From Mesobacterium_A sp034670065 (GTDB lineage Bacteria > Pseudomonadota > Alphaproteobacteria > Rhodobacterales > Rhodobacteraceae), in the NCBI GenBank assembly GCA_034670065.1, contig JAXMOG010000003.1:124001-188000 (forward strand): DNA of 64,000 nucleotides, read 5' to 3'. Within the stretch, counting starts at the first letter, position 1; each line of letters begins with the position of its first letter. The notes beneath the pieces are model-generated. The model did no database searches. It was given only the letters and a program-made list of their open reading frames with translations, and was not told where the DNA came from. This document shows, in pieces, positions 18,402-26,574 of the stretch. Both the position numbers and the translations under genes were made by a program.

Positions 18402-19250
18402 TTATAACGAGGCGAACCCTTGGCGGGCCATTTCCATCAATGGTGCCAAAATTTCTCTGCGCCCTGCCCCGCCATACATACACACCTGTTGTGACCCCAG
18501 ATCGGGCAAATGTTCACTGGCGTCAATATACGCCAGCTGTGGTGGCGCGTGACCTTCCAGCATAGTGGTAACACCAAGGTCAGCACTGACAGACGCTTCG
18601 ACAGTGCGGTCATTGTCAGACTCCACCGCCATTTCCCAAGGCGTTGAGGCTTCGTCCAGACGCGCCATTGCCCCCGGCTTGAACCCGCAGGCCCGGCAGA
18701 ACGCCAATCTGAGCGGTCGCTGCTTGTATGCAGTGCCACCGGGGGCACCAACCCACCGCAACGGCACCTCGGCCAAAACCTCACCACCATCGCGCACTTT
18801 GGCCTCGGTCGTGAAGATCAGATCCAATTCGCCGCGCGAAAACTGTTTGCGCAGATCCGCCGTATAAGACGACAAAAGCTGAACCTTCACGCGCGGAAAT
18901 TCTGCGTTGAACCGGTGCAGCACTTGCGGGATCACCGGATAGACTATGTCATGCGGCACGCCCATCACCAGCTCTCCTTCGTAGGATTGCTCCGTCAGCT
19001 TGGCGAAAATCTCATCATTCAGCGCCACCATCTTTTTGGCATAGGTCAACAGCTGCTCACCCTCGGCCGTCAGGGCAACGCTGCGCCCGGACCGTTCCAA
19101 CAGTTTTTGACCGAGCGCTTCTTCTAACCGCTTCAATTGCATGGAAACGGCCGACTGGGTCAGATTCAAAAACCCGGATGCCCGTGTCACGCCGCCGGTT
19201 TGGGCCACGGTCATAAAGGAACGCAGGGTGGTGACATCCAAATTTCGCAT
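18402..19250 (-). CDS. LysR-family transcriptional regulator
   Basis: This 282-aa LysR regulator has the N-terminal helix-turn-helix at about residues 1-60 (TRASGFLNLTQSAVSMQLKR) and an effector-binding domain from about residue 90. The cysteine pair CRACGF occurs near residue 185. The overall style is LrhA/HexA-like. It is divergent from the DUF1127 gene at 19375, and a perfect T-N11-A-type palindrome lies between them, suggesting it controls itself and possibly that gene. Effector unknown. Confidence 0.88.
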   Translation of the reverse strand: MRNLDVTTLRSFMTVAQTGGVTRASGFLNLTQSAVSMQLKRLEEALGQKLLERSGRSVALTAEGEQLLTYAKKMVALNDEIFAKLTEQSYEGELVMGVPHDIVYPVIPQVLHRFNAEFPRVKVQLLSSYTADLRKQFSRGELDLIFTTEAKVRDGGEVLAEVPLRWVGAPGGTAYKQRPLRLAFCRACGFKPGAMARLDEASTPWEMAVESDNDRTVEASVSADLGVTTMLEGHAPPQLAYIDASEHLPDLGSQQVCMYGGAGRREILAPLMEMARQGFASL

Positions 19251-19274
19251 TCATCACAATCCTTGATGATAAGG

Positions 19275-19295
19275 TGAATAAATATTCGTTATTCA
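19275..19295. promoter_or_regulatory. Candidate LysR operator, TGAATA-N9-TATTCA
   Basis: A perfect inverted repeat with 6-bp arms lies 25 bp upstream of the LysR start and 80 bp upstream of DUF1127. A nested GAATA-AA-TATTC palindrome overlaps it. The location and symmetry fit a LysR autoregulation site. Confidence 0.5.
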
Positions 19296-19374
19296 TATGG
19301 GACTACTTGGAATAATACATCAAGCATACAGATTCGAAACCAACGAACCATCAAAATTTTGAAAGGATCATATC

Positions 19375-19590
19375 ATGGATCGTGTTGCCTCTCACCTGCC
19401 TCGTATGGCCCTGCCGCACGTGTCGCTGTTGAAAATCATTTTGCGCCTGGACGCCAGCTTCCGCGAGCGTGCGCAGATCGAGCGTTTGGACGCACATATT
19501 CTGCGTGATATCGGCTTAACCAAAGAAGCAAACCACCTGGAACACGGCGTTTCAGCCTGGAACCCTCCGCAGATTTGGCGAAAGTTGTGA
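19375..19590 (+). CDS. DUF1127 (YjiS-like) small protein
   Basis: This 71-aa small basic protein has the DUF1127 core: RERAQIERLDAHILRDIGLT at about residues 31-50, with the hallmark LDxHxLxDIGL. Proteins of this family in alphaproteobacteria bind RNA or affect stress and phosphate metabolism, but the function of this one is unknown. An AAAGGA ribosome binding site sits about 7 nt before the ATG. Confidence 0.85.
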   Translation: MDRVASHLPRMALPHVSLLKIILRLDASFRERAQIERLDAHILRDIGLTKEANHLEHGVSAWNPPQIWRKL

Positions 19591-19698
19591 AATTGCTGTA
19601 TATTTCGACCGGAAATGCTTGAAAACAGCCCCCACAGCCCCGATATTTGAGCTAAGTTGGTGTAATAACCAACACCTTGTTTCACTTCGGAGGCTTTG

Positions 19699-20439
19699 AT
19701 GGCTGAATACAACACAATCCGGTCGACTGCGGCAGGCGCCCGCGCCGCCCAGATTGACGAGGGTCTGCGCACCCACATGAACAAGGTCTATGGCACGATG
19801 TCGGTTGGCACCTTGCTGACTTTCCTTGTGGCATGGGCCGTCGGTAGCTCGCCAGAGCTGCTTGGTATTTTCCGTGACCCGATCACCTTGAGCCCGAACA
19901 TTCTGGGCTGGATCGTCATGTTTGCACCGCTGATCATGGTGTTTGCCCTTGGTGCAGCCATCAATCGGATGTCTGCGGCCAGTGCACAAACCTTCTTTTA
20001 CGCATTCGCAGCCGTAATGGGCTTGTCGATGGCGTGGATTTTCGCGGCCTTTACCGGTTATTCGATTGCACAGGTCTTCCTGATCACATCGATCGCCTTT
20101 GCCGGTCTGTCGCTTTACGGCTACGTCACCAAAAAAGACCTGAGCGGAATGGGCACATTCCTGATCATGGGTGTGATCGGCCTGGTCGTCGCGATGATCG
20201 TCAACATGTTCCTGCAATCGGGCGCGATGATGTTCGCGATTTCGGTTCTGGGTGTTCTGATCTTTGCCGGTCTGACCGCTTATGACACGCAGAAAATCAA
20301 GAACGAATACATTGCACATGCACAGCATGGTGATTCAGAATGGCTGGCGAAATCGGCCATCATGGGCGCACTGAACCTGTATCTGGACTTCATCAACATG
20401 TTCATGTTCCTGCTGCAACTGATGGGCAACCGCGAATAA
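19699..20439 (+). CDS. Bax inhibitor-1 family membrane protein (YccA-like)
   Basis: This 246-aa integral membrane protein has about seven hydrophobic helices and the BI-1 family C-terminal segment YDTQKIKNEY with a conserved aspartate. A long hydrophilic N-terminus of about 30 residues comes first. ATG 19699 is chosen over a TTG three bases earlier because of the GGAGG element at about 8-nt spacing. The family includes calcium-leak channels and protease modulators; the exact role here is unknown. Confidence 0.88.
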   Translation: MAEYNTIRSTAAGARAAQIDEGLRTHMNKVYGTMSVGTLLTFLVAWAVGSSPELLGIFRDPITLSPNILGWIVMFAPLIMVFALGAAINRMSAASAQTFFYAFAAVMGLSMAWIFAAFTGYSIAQVFLITSIAFAGLSLYGYVTKKDLSGMGTFLIMGVIGLVVAMIVNMFLQSGAMMFAISVLGVLIFAGLTAYDTQKIKNEYIAHAQHGDSEWLAKSAIMGALNLYLDFINMFMFLLQLMGNRE

Positions 20440-20467
20440 TCGCTGCCTTCAGACGTATCATTCCAAA

Positions 20468-20496
20468 GGGCCGGTCACATTGACCGGCCCTTTTTT
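20468..20496 (+). terminator. Rho-independent terminator
   Basis: A perfect 10-bp stem (GGGCCGGTCA against TGACCGGCCC) with a 3-nt loop is followed by six Ts. It ends the Bax-inhibitor gene 28 bp downstream of its stop. Confidence 0.93.
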
Positions 20497-20505
20497 GTTT
20501 GCCCG

Positions 20506-21015
20506 TCAGACTGACGATAGCGGCATGCTCATCTCTACCGCCGAGAAGGTCACGCCCTTGGCAAGCGGAACTTCCACCGACTGGATCGCCACGAATCCAA
20601 GTGCTGCATAAAACGGCACACCCGTTCGCGTAGACAGGCACGTCAGTCGCCCAACCCCCAACGCCCTCATCTGGTCCATGGCACGGCCCATCAGAGCCCG
20701 CGCCAAGCCCAAGCGCAGATACCCCGGATCTGTCCCGACATGGCGCACATGAGCCACCCCAGGCTCTATAGCTCCCGTTCCCGGTGCTACAACCGTACAG
20801 CCACCCACCGCAGCGGCTTTGCCATCCACTCGTGCGATCCAATAGGTGCCGCAGGACAACAGGTCAGGCTGCGCGGTTGTCATCACAGGCAACAGGTGGT
20901 CCAATTCATCTGGCGTGTAGTCCAAGGCCAACAGCGCTGGATAGCTGCGCGACAGAACCCGGCCCACATCCGCCGCGTCTGCTGTGGTAGCGATATGGTA
21001 TGTTGCTTGTGTCAT
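20506..21015 (-). CDS. GNAT-family N-acetyltransferase
   Basis: This is a 169-aa acetyltransferase. Motif A is visible as HVGTDPGYLRLGLARALM near residues 92-109, followed by a region resembling motif B (STRTGVPFYAALGFVAIQ). The acceptor is unknown. It overlaps the HIT gene stop by 4 bp and is cotranscribed with it. Confidence 0.88.
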   Translation of the reverse strand: MTQATYHIATTADAADVGRVLSRSYPALLALDYTPDELDHLLPVMTTAQPDLLSCGTYWIARVDGKAAAVGGCTVVAPGTGAIEPGVAHVRHVGTDPGYLRLGLARALMGRAMDQMRALGVGRLTCLSTRTGVPFYAALGFVAIQSVEVPLAKGVTFSAVEMSMPLSSV

Positions 21016-21467
21016 GGTGCCGTCTCCTGTGCATTCAGATGCGCCCGCAGCGCCGCTACGCCGTTGCGCAATTCACTGGCCGCAGCCAAAGGGCGTGGCA
21101 CAGGCGTCAGTGTATCCACATCCTCAAAATACCGGGCCGATGTAATATCTGTTGGGGCGACCATCGGGACCAAATGCGCGTGTGCATGGGCGGTGTCACA
21201 CCCAGTCATCACAAAAGCCACCCGATCCACCTGATAGAGGTGTTTCAACGCACGGGCCAAATCCTGTCCCAACCGGATCAACTGACCAGCCAGCACCGGC
21301 GGCATCTGATCAAAACATGCGTGGTGCGCGCGGGGCACGATCTGCAAATGCCCCGGTCGGATCGGCGCGGCGTCTGCCACAGCCACAACAGAGCGGGTTT
21401 TGCTAACCACGTGGCTGACTGTCCGCCCGCGGGCGATATCACAAAAAATACAGGAATCTTCTGACAT
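21012..21467 (-). CDS. HIT-family nucleotide-binding hydrolase
   Basis: This 151-aa protein carries the histidine triad HAHAHLVP with H94, H96 and H98, and an N-terminal SCIFCDIARG with Cys residues that may bind metal. HIT proteins hydrolyse nucleotide phosphoramidates or dinucleotides. The start at 21467 was chosen because the upstream in-frame region has no family similarity. Confidence 0.9.
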   Translation of the reverse strand: MSEDSCIFCDIARGRTVSHVVSKTRSVVAVADAAPIRPGHLQIVPRAHHACFDQMPPVLAGQLIRLGQDLARALKHLYQVDRVAFVMTGCDTAHAHAHLVPMVAPTDITSARYFEDVDTLTPVPRPLAAASELRNGVAALRAHLNAQETAP

Positions 21468-21579
21468 TGCAGGGTCCTTTTGCGGCTTGCGCCGACCCCC
21501 TGCTATTTGGACAGTCCAAAATGGAAAAGCCGCGTCAGGAGGTCCTGCGCGGCTTGACGTTGTCTTGTCCGGTTCGATC

Positions 21580-21747
21580 TTACTTGATCTTGCCTTCTTT
21601 GTACTCAACGTGCTTACGCACAACCGGGTCGTACTTACGGACCGCCATCTTTTCGGTCATAGTACGCGCATTCTTTTTGGTGACGTAAAAATGGCCGGTG
21701 CCCGCGGTCGAGTTCAGGCGGATTTTGATTGTGGTAGGCTTCGCCAT
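21580..21747 (-). CDS. rpmG: 50S ribosomal protein L33
   Basis: This is a 55-aa basic ribosomal protein: MAKPTTIKIRLNSTAG near the start, then FYVTKKNARTMTEKM and the conserved KYDPVVRKHVEYKE tail. This is the cysteine-free form of L33. A GGAG ribosome binding site lies upstream, and a good promoter lies at 21801-21828. Confidence 0.97.
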   Translation of the reverse strand: MAKPTTIKIRLNSTAGTGHFYVTKKNARTMTEKMAVRKYDPVVRKHVEYKEGKIK

Positions 21748-21800
21748 GGGTCATCTCCTGCAGCGGACCTGGCTCAGGCCCGTGAAATCTTGAAGTCCGC

Positions 21801-21828
21801 CTTTTACTCACGGTAGCGGGCGAGTCAA
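21801..21828 (-). promoter_or_regulatory. Candidate sigma-70-type promoter for rpmG
   Basis: On the minus strand TTGACT (21823-21828), a 16-bp spacer and TAAAAG (21801-21806) lie about 55 bp before the rpmG start. The -35 box is strong; the -10 is approximate. Confidence 0.5.
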
Positions 21829-21894
21829 CCGGATAGCGAATAAATGCTGTAAAAAAGGCGATTGCCTGCGCTCAACATTATTTTCACTTTCAGT

Positions 21895-21916
21895 TAATTA
21901 ACAATTGTGTTAATTA
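21895..21916. promoter_or_regulatory. Operator palindrome for ArsR-type repressor
   Basis: TAATTAACA-N4-TGTTAATTA is a perfect 9-bp inverted repeat 22 bp upstream of the ArsR start codon. It resembles the AT-rich imperfect repeats bound by ArsR/SmtB proteins and would overlap the promoter of the operon. Confidence 0.75.
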
Positions 21917-21938
21917 TGATTCTGAAAGGACGCGCCTC

Positions 21939-22265
21939 ATGACCAACCTACCACAAATCTTTTCAGCACTCAGCGACCCTACCCGGTTCGGTATTGTGGA
22001 ACGCCTGCTGTCTGACGGCGAATTACCGGTTTCACAACTCCGCAGCGGCAGCTCCATCTCGGCACCGGCCATGTCTCGCCATCTAAACGTGCTGACAGAG
22101 GCCGGGATTGTGACGCGCCGCGCCCAAGCCCAACAGCGATTCTATTCTGTCCGGCCCGAAGCCATCGGCGCCATCAGCGCCTGGACCCTGGATCACCGCG
22201 CCTTTTGGGAAGCAAGCCTGGATCAGCTGGAAGCCGAATTGATATTGGAGATGAAAGACAAATGA
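21939..22265 (+). CDS. ArsR-family transcriptional regulator
   Basis: This 108-aa winged-helix repressor has an HTH around residues 38-60 (SSISAPAMSRHLNVLTEAGI). No cysteine-based metal motif is present, so it is not a classical metal sensor. ArsR proteins of this style often regulate a following SRPBCC gene, which is the case here: the stop overlaps the next start by 4 bp. A perfect palindrome lies upstream. Confidence 0.9.
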   Translation: MTNLPQIFSALSDPTRFGIVERLLSDGELPVSQLRSGSSISAPAMSRHLNVLTEAGIVTRRAQAQQRFYSVRPEAIGAISAWTLDHRAFWEASLDQLEAELILEMKDK

Positions 22266-22693
22266 CGCCTGTCATCATAGAACGCGTTCTGCCCGCGCCG
22301 CTTGAGAAAGTTTTCGCATTCGTCACCCAGCAGGAATACCTGTCACGCTGGTGGGGGCATGGCGATATTGCCACCACCAACGAAAACGCCGACTTCACCA
22401 AACTCGGCAGTTGGTTTGTGGAAATGCATGACAGTCAGGGCAAGCGGTACAAGATATCGGGCCAAGTGACCAAGGTTCAGGCGCCCAACCTCGTCGCCTT
22501 TACATGGGGCTGGCACGACGACACCGATCAGCGCGGCGAAGAAAGCCACGTGATGATCGAACTTGAAGCCATTGATGACGACAAGACCCGCTTGGTTCTG
22601 AACCATCGCGGTCTGTCCACACCGGGGGCCCGTCAGGGGCATACCGCTGGCTGGACGTCTTTCCTGCAGAAATTGGAAGACGGTTTGGCCTGA
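22262..22693 (+). CDS. SRPBCC (AHSA1-like) ligand-binding protein
   Basis: This 143-aa protein has the START-like AHSA1 fold. Typical features are an N-terminal strand with VIIERVLPAPLEKVFAFVTQ, the WWGHGDI and KYKISGQV segments, and the C-terminal helix GHTAGWTSFLQKLEDGL. It begins at the ATG overlapping the ArsR stop (ATGA). The substrate is unknown; these proteins are commonly paired with ArsR and YCII-type proteins. Confidence 0.88.
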   Translation: MTPVIIERVLPAPLEKVFAFVTQQEYLSRWWGHGDIATTNENADFTKLGSWFVEMHDSQGKRYKISGQVTKVQAPNLVAFTWGWHDDTDQRGEESHVMIELEAIDDDKTRLVLNHRGLSTPGARQGHTAGWTSFLQKLEDGLA

Positions 22694-22739
22694 AAGAAAT
22701 CCGGGTCAATTTCGGCCCATTCAACAGGAGGAAATGGAA

Positions 22740-23048
22740 ATGCCTAAGTTTGTTTTTGCCTATCACGGCGGGAAAATCCCCGAGACGCCCGAGGCCGGGA
22801 AAGCCGTTATGAAGCGCTGGGAAGATTGGTTCGCTGGAATCGGCGCTGACATCGTTGATCCGGGCAATCCTGTGGGACTGTCAAAAACCGTTTCGGCCAA
22901 TGGGGTCGATGACAACGGCGGTGCAAATCCGATCTCTGGCTACACTTTGATCAACGCCGCCGACATGGAGGCCGCGATCGAAATTGCAAAAGCCTGCCCC
23001 ATTCTGGACGGTGGCACGGTGGAAATCGCCGAAGCAATGGACATGTGA
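22740..23048 (+). CDS. YCII-related domain protein
   Basis: This 102-aa protein has a YCII-like ferredoxin fold: KFVFAYHGGKIP at the start, then a GYTLINAADMEAAIEIAKACPI block typical of the family. An AGGAGG element at 22726-22731 with 8-nt spacing selects the second ATG (22740) over the one at 22734. It is the third gene of the ArsR operon. Function unknown. Confidence 0.85.
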   Translation: MPKFVFAYHGGKIPETPEAGKAVMKRWEDWFAGIGADIVDPGNPVGLSKTVSANGVDDNGGANPISGYTLINAADMEAAIEIAKACPILDGGTVEIAEAMDM

Positions 23049-23241
23049 GCGTCTCCTCCGGCGAAATTTTCGTCAGGGGGCATTTGGGAGGACTTGTCTT
23101 GACGGCTCCTCCTCCAACACATTCAAATACCATCACAAACCATTGATCAGAATAATTAATGTCGCCGTCACTAAGTTTCAGATTGGCGGCGACACTAGAA
23201 AATCACTTGCAGAACAAGTGACACAAAAGGTCAGAAAAAAT

Positions 23242-23630
23242 GCGCGCGGAAGGCCTGTAAGCCGGATTTTGTCCCTCTGACGAGGGGATGACCATTCCTC
23301 TGGACCACGCGTTGCCACGCGGTTCTAGCTGCCAACCCGGACCTCAAGGGCAAAAGCAGCCCTGTGGTGATATCCCCGAAGGGATCAACCCACTACGAGG
23401 TCCCTATTTGGCATTGCTCCTGGTGGGGCTTGCCATGCGAGCACTGTTACCAGCGCCCCGGTGGGCTCTTACCCCACCGTTTCACCCTGACCCCGGAAAC
23501 CCGAGGCGGTTTGTTTTCTGTGGCGCTATCCGTCAGGTTACCCTGCCCGGGCGTTACCCGGCACCATTGCTTCTTGGAGTCCGGACTTTCCTCGCGCCTT
23601 GCGGCACGCGGCCATCCGTCCTTCCGCGCG
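23242..23630 (-). ncRNA. rnpB: RNase P RNA (bacterial type A)
   Basis: The minus-strand RNA has the RNase P hallmarks. The P1 helix is formed by the CGCGCGGAAGG 5' end and the CCTTCCGCGCG 3' end. The universally conserved 3' ACAAAATCCGGCTTA and a 5' GAGGAAAGTCCGGACTCC segment form P4. Six Ts follow P1 at 23235-23240 on the transcript strand, so P1 doubles as a terminator stem. Several open reading frames across it are spurious. Confidence 0.95.
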
Positions 23631-23636
23631 AAGGAT

Positions 23637-23665
23637 CAGTTAGGCGAACCGCGACGGCAGGTCAA
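23637..23665 (-). promoter_or_regulatory. rnpB promoter, TTGACC-N17-TAACTG
   Basis: On the minus strand the -35 (23660-23665) and -10 (23637-23642) boxes are separated by exactly 17 bp. The -10 starts at the ampD stop codon (TAA). A transcription start about 7 nt later, near 23630, coincides with the predicted 5' end of RNase P RNA. Confidence 0.8.
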
Positions 23666-24407
23666 CGGGGTAGTCACCTGCAATGCGCCGCGCCAGTTCC
23701 AGTTCGGCGCGGGTTGGCGGCCCGTCACGGTGACCAACAAAGCGAAGGCGGAACGCAGCCAGACGCGTTTCCAACGGCAAATCTGCGGTATATCCGATGG
23801 CTTCCAATGGTTTGCGCATCGCATCCAAATCGACAACTGCACTGTCCGGATCATTTCCTTCGGGGGCAGCGGTATCCAAGCCAGCGGTATCGGGCCGGAT
23901 CGCCAATCCCTGACGCGCCAGTCGCGCCCAGTCGAACCGCAATCCAGGATCAATTTTCCGCCCCGGTGCCAGATCGGAATGGCCAATTACACGCTCGGGC
24001 GGGATGGACCAACGCGACATGATCCCACGAAGCAACGTTTCCAATACCGCCATTTGCGGTTCGGCAAAGGGCTGCGACCCAGTATTGGACAGTTCGATAC
24101 CAATCGAGCGCGAGTTCACATCACTCACGCCGCCCCATTGCCCTGCCCCTGCATGCCATGCGCGCTGATCCTCTTGGACCAGCTGCCAGACACGCCCTTT
24201 GAGACAGATAACGTAATGGGCCGACACCTCGGCCTCGGGGTTACACAGCCAATCGCACGCCCGTTCGGCGCTGTCCATGGCGGTGTAGTGCAACACAATC
24301 AGATCAGGCCGCGCGCCATCACGCCGCGGCCCGAAATTAGGAGATGGATGCCAGAGCGGTATCAGTTGTCCTGCGTCCGGGCCAAACGGAACGGCGCCGG
24401 GTTCCAT
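23640..24407 (-). CDS. N-acetylmuramoyl-L-alanine amidase, AmpD-like
   Basis: This 255-aa amidase-2 family zinc hydrolase has LIVLHYTA (first zinc histidine) and GHSDLAPGRKIDPG (second histidine and aspartate). It probably cleaves the MurNAc-L-Ala bond of recycled anhydro-muropeptides. The annotated ATG at 24407 overlaps the upstream lipoprotein gene by 46 bp. The expected start near LIPLWHPSPNFGPRRDG would need a CTG codon, so the true start is uncertain. No signal peptide is seen. Confidence 0.88.
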   Translation of the reverse strand: MEPGAVPFGPDAGQLIPLWHPSPNFGPRRDGARPDLIVLHYTAMDSAERACDWLCNPEAEVSAHYVICLKGRVWQLVQEDQRAWHAGAGQWGGVSDVNSRSIGIELSNTGSQPFAEPQMAVLETLLRGIMSRWSIPPERVIGHSDLAPGRKIDPGLRFDWARLARQGLAIRPDTAGLDTAAPEGNDPDSAVVDLDAMRKPLEAIGYTADLPLETRLAAFRLRFVGHRDGPPTRAELELARRIAGDYPVDLPSRFA

Positions 24408-25051
24408 TCACACGCATAGCCATCACCATCGGGGTCAAGGCCGTACCGGTCACGTTCCGGACCACCTGACTGCAAGAACGCCATCTGCGCCTGATCACCG
24501 GTCAGGTATTTGGCGCAATTGCGGGTGTATTTGTTTTGCGCATTAAAGCTGGATCGCTTGTACAGCTGCGTTCCCACTGGATGGTTGGTTTTCAGCGCAT
24601 AATCCACCACGTTCGGCCCCTGGTTGCCGCTACGCGCGGGCAAATCGGTGGGCTGAATAACCTGATACTGCGACCGGTTCTGCGCGATCAGATTGGCATC
24701 ATCCTGAATGCTGCGTTCACCCGAAACGGCATCAAAATCGTTTTCGCGTGAAATGCCGTTCGAAGAAGCCACAACCGTCGGTGCCGGATTGTTTGGCGAT
24801 GCCTCGACCGGTGCTTCACCGGAATTCAACGCCCGTGCATCCGCTGCGGCCTGCGCTTCGGTTCCATCCAGCGGGATTTGGGTGACCGTATGCGCACCCG
24901 GCAGCGTTTCAGCCCCAGACAACTGCGCCTCGCGCTGTGACTGGTAGCTTTCGTAATCGCCAAACCCAACACCTGCCGCGCTGTCCGGCACCTCTGGTGC
25001 ACAGGCGCTGAGGGCCATTGTCGCGGCTCCGCAAATCAGCAGATATTTCAT
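24362..25051 (-). CDS. Lipoprotein with C-terminal excalibur-like motif
   Basis: This 229-aa secreted protein has a lipobox in the first 17 residues (MKYLLICGAATMALSAC, cysteine 17). A low-complexity Ala/Pro/Gln/Asn-rich linker follows. The C-terminal YGLDPDGDGYACEWNP resembles the excalibur calcium-binding motif (DxDxDGxxCE). The region SFNAQNKYTRNCAKYLTGDQAQMAFL precedes it. It sits between gatA and the amidase and may be a surface or periplasmic protein tied to cell-wall recycling; function unknown. Confidence 0.8.
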   Translation of the reverse strand: MKYLLICGAATMALSACAPEVPDSAAGVGFGDYESYQSQREAQLSGAETLPGAHTVTQIPLDGTEAQAAADARALNSGEAPVEASPNNPAPTVVASSNGISRENDFDAVSGERSIQDDANLIAQNRSQYQVIQPTDLPARSGNQGPNVVDYALKTNHPVGTQLYKRSSFNAQNKYTRNCAKYLTGDQAQMAFLQSGGPERDRYGLDPDGDGYACEWNPAPFRLARTQDN

Positions 25052-25086
25052 GGACGCTGCCTTTTCATTATTGTGTTAGATCGCCC

Positions 25087-26574
25087 TTACCACCATTTAC
25101 CCGGCTTTTCCACAAAGCCCGCTGACTGTTCCAGCGCATAGGCGGTGTTCAGCAAATCTGCTTCTTCCCACGGACGTCCAATCAGCTGCAAACCCAACGG
25201 AAGCCCTTGCTTATCAACACCAGCAGGTACCGAAATACCCGGCAGGCCCGCAAGGTTAACCGTCACAGTGAACACGTCGTTCAAGTACATTTGAACAGGA
25301 TCAGCATCTGTCATCTCACCCAAGCCAAACGCGGCCGAAGGGGTGGCCGGTGTCAAAATGGCATCGACACCCTGCGCAAACACTTGCTCAAAGTCGCGCT
25401 TGATCAGCGTGCGCACCTTGCGCGCCCGGTTGTAATACGCGTCATAGAACCCAGCCGAAAGAACATAGGTACCAACCATCACACGGCGCTGCACCTCATG
25501 ACCAAAGCCTTCGGCGCGGGTCTTTTCGTACATCTCGTTGATGCCTTCGCCCTGTGCAAGCGTGGCGCGTTGTCCATATCGAACCCCATCATAGCGCGCC
25601 AAGTTTGACGACGCTTCGGCCGGCGCAATAACGTAGTAGGTCGGCAGCGCGTATTTGGTGTGCGGCAGGCTGATATCAACAATCTTCGCGCCAGCATCTT
25701 GCAGCATCTTGCGGCCTTCGGCCCACAGCGCCTCAATCTCGGCAGGCATCCCGTCCATGCGGTATTCGCTTGGAATCCCGATGGTTTTGCCGCGAATGTC
25801 CCCGGTCAGAGCCGCTTCGAAATCCGGCACAGCCAAATCGGCACTGGTGGAATCCTTGGGGTCATGGCCGCACATGGCTTGCAACATGATAGCCGCATCG
25901 CGCACGTCTTTGGTCATCGGCCCGGCCTGGTCCAGCGACGACGCAAAGGCAACAATGCCCCAGCGCGAACAACGCCCATAGGTTGGCTTGATCCCCGTAA
26001 TGCCGGTAAAGGCAGCAGGCTGGCGAATGGAGCCGCCCGTATCCGTTCCGGTTGCCCCAAGACACAAATCAGCCGCCACAGCCGCAGCCGAACCACCCGA
26101 AGACCCACCCGGCGTCAGCGCCGTGTCATCATTGCCGCGGCGCCACGGGTTGACCGCATTGCCGTAACAGGACGTTTCGTTGGACGAGCCCATGGCAAAT
26201 TCATCCATGTTCAACTTGCCCAACATCACCGCGCCATTGTCAAACAGCTGCGCGCTGACTGTGCTTTCGTATTCCGGCTTGAACCCGCCCAGGATGTTGG
26301 ACCCGGCTTGGCTTGGCACGCCCTTTGTGCAGAACAAATCTTTGATACCAACCGGGATCCCGCACATAGACGGCGCATCGCCCGACTTGATCCGCTGATC
26401 GGCGGCTTTGGCCTGCGTCAGCGCGATTTCCGGCGTGTTGTGTACAAAGGCGTTCAGAGCCCCTGCCCCGTCGATAGCCGACAGGCAGGCTTCGGTCAGT
26501 TCAGTGCTGGTAATGTCACCGGCGCGCAGCGCGTCGCGGGCGGCGGCGATTTTCATCTTTGGCAACTCAGACAT
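25087..26574 (-). CDS. gatA: Asp-tRNA(Asn)/Glu-tRNA(Gln) amidotransferase subunit A
   Basis: This 495-aa amidase-signature subunit of GatCAB releases ammonia from glutamine for transamidation of misacylated tRNA. The Ser-cisSer-Lys triad region is visible: GIPVGIKDLF near residue 75 with the lysine, and TPGGSSGGSAAAVAADLCLGATGTDTGGSIR (in parts) with the two serines. The ATG at 26574 overlaps the gatC stop by one base (TGATG). The in-frame GTG three bases earlier is less likely. Confidence 0.95.
   Translation of the reverse strand: MSELPKMKIAAARDALRAGDITSTELTEACLSAIDGAGALNAFVHNTPEIALTQAKAADQRIKSGDAPSMCGIPVGIKDLFCTKGVPSQAGSNILGGFKPEYESTVSAQLFDNGAVMLGKLNMDEFAMGSSNETSCYGNAVNPWRRGNDDTALTPGGSSGGSAAAVAADLCLGATGTDTGGSIRQPAAFTGITGIKPTYGRCSRWGIVAFASSLDQAGPMTKDVRDAAIMLQAMCGHDPKDSTSADLAVPDFEAALTGDIRGKTIGIPSEYRMDGMPAEIEALWAEGRKMLQDAGAKIVDISLPHTKYALPTYYVIAPAEASSNLARYDGVRYGQRATLAQGEGINEMYEKTRAEGFGHEVQRRVMVGTYVLSAGFYDAYYNRARKVRTLIKRDFEQVFAQGVDAILTPATPSAAFGLGEMTDADPVQMYLNDVFTVTVNLAGLPGISVPAGVDKQGLPLGLQLIGRPWEEADLLNTAYALEQSAGFVEKPGKWW

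Noticed and set aside
23288..24419. Long plus-strand open frames
   Set aside because: They cross RNase P RNA and lie antisense to the AmpD-like gene. No ribosome binding site or domain was seen.
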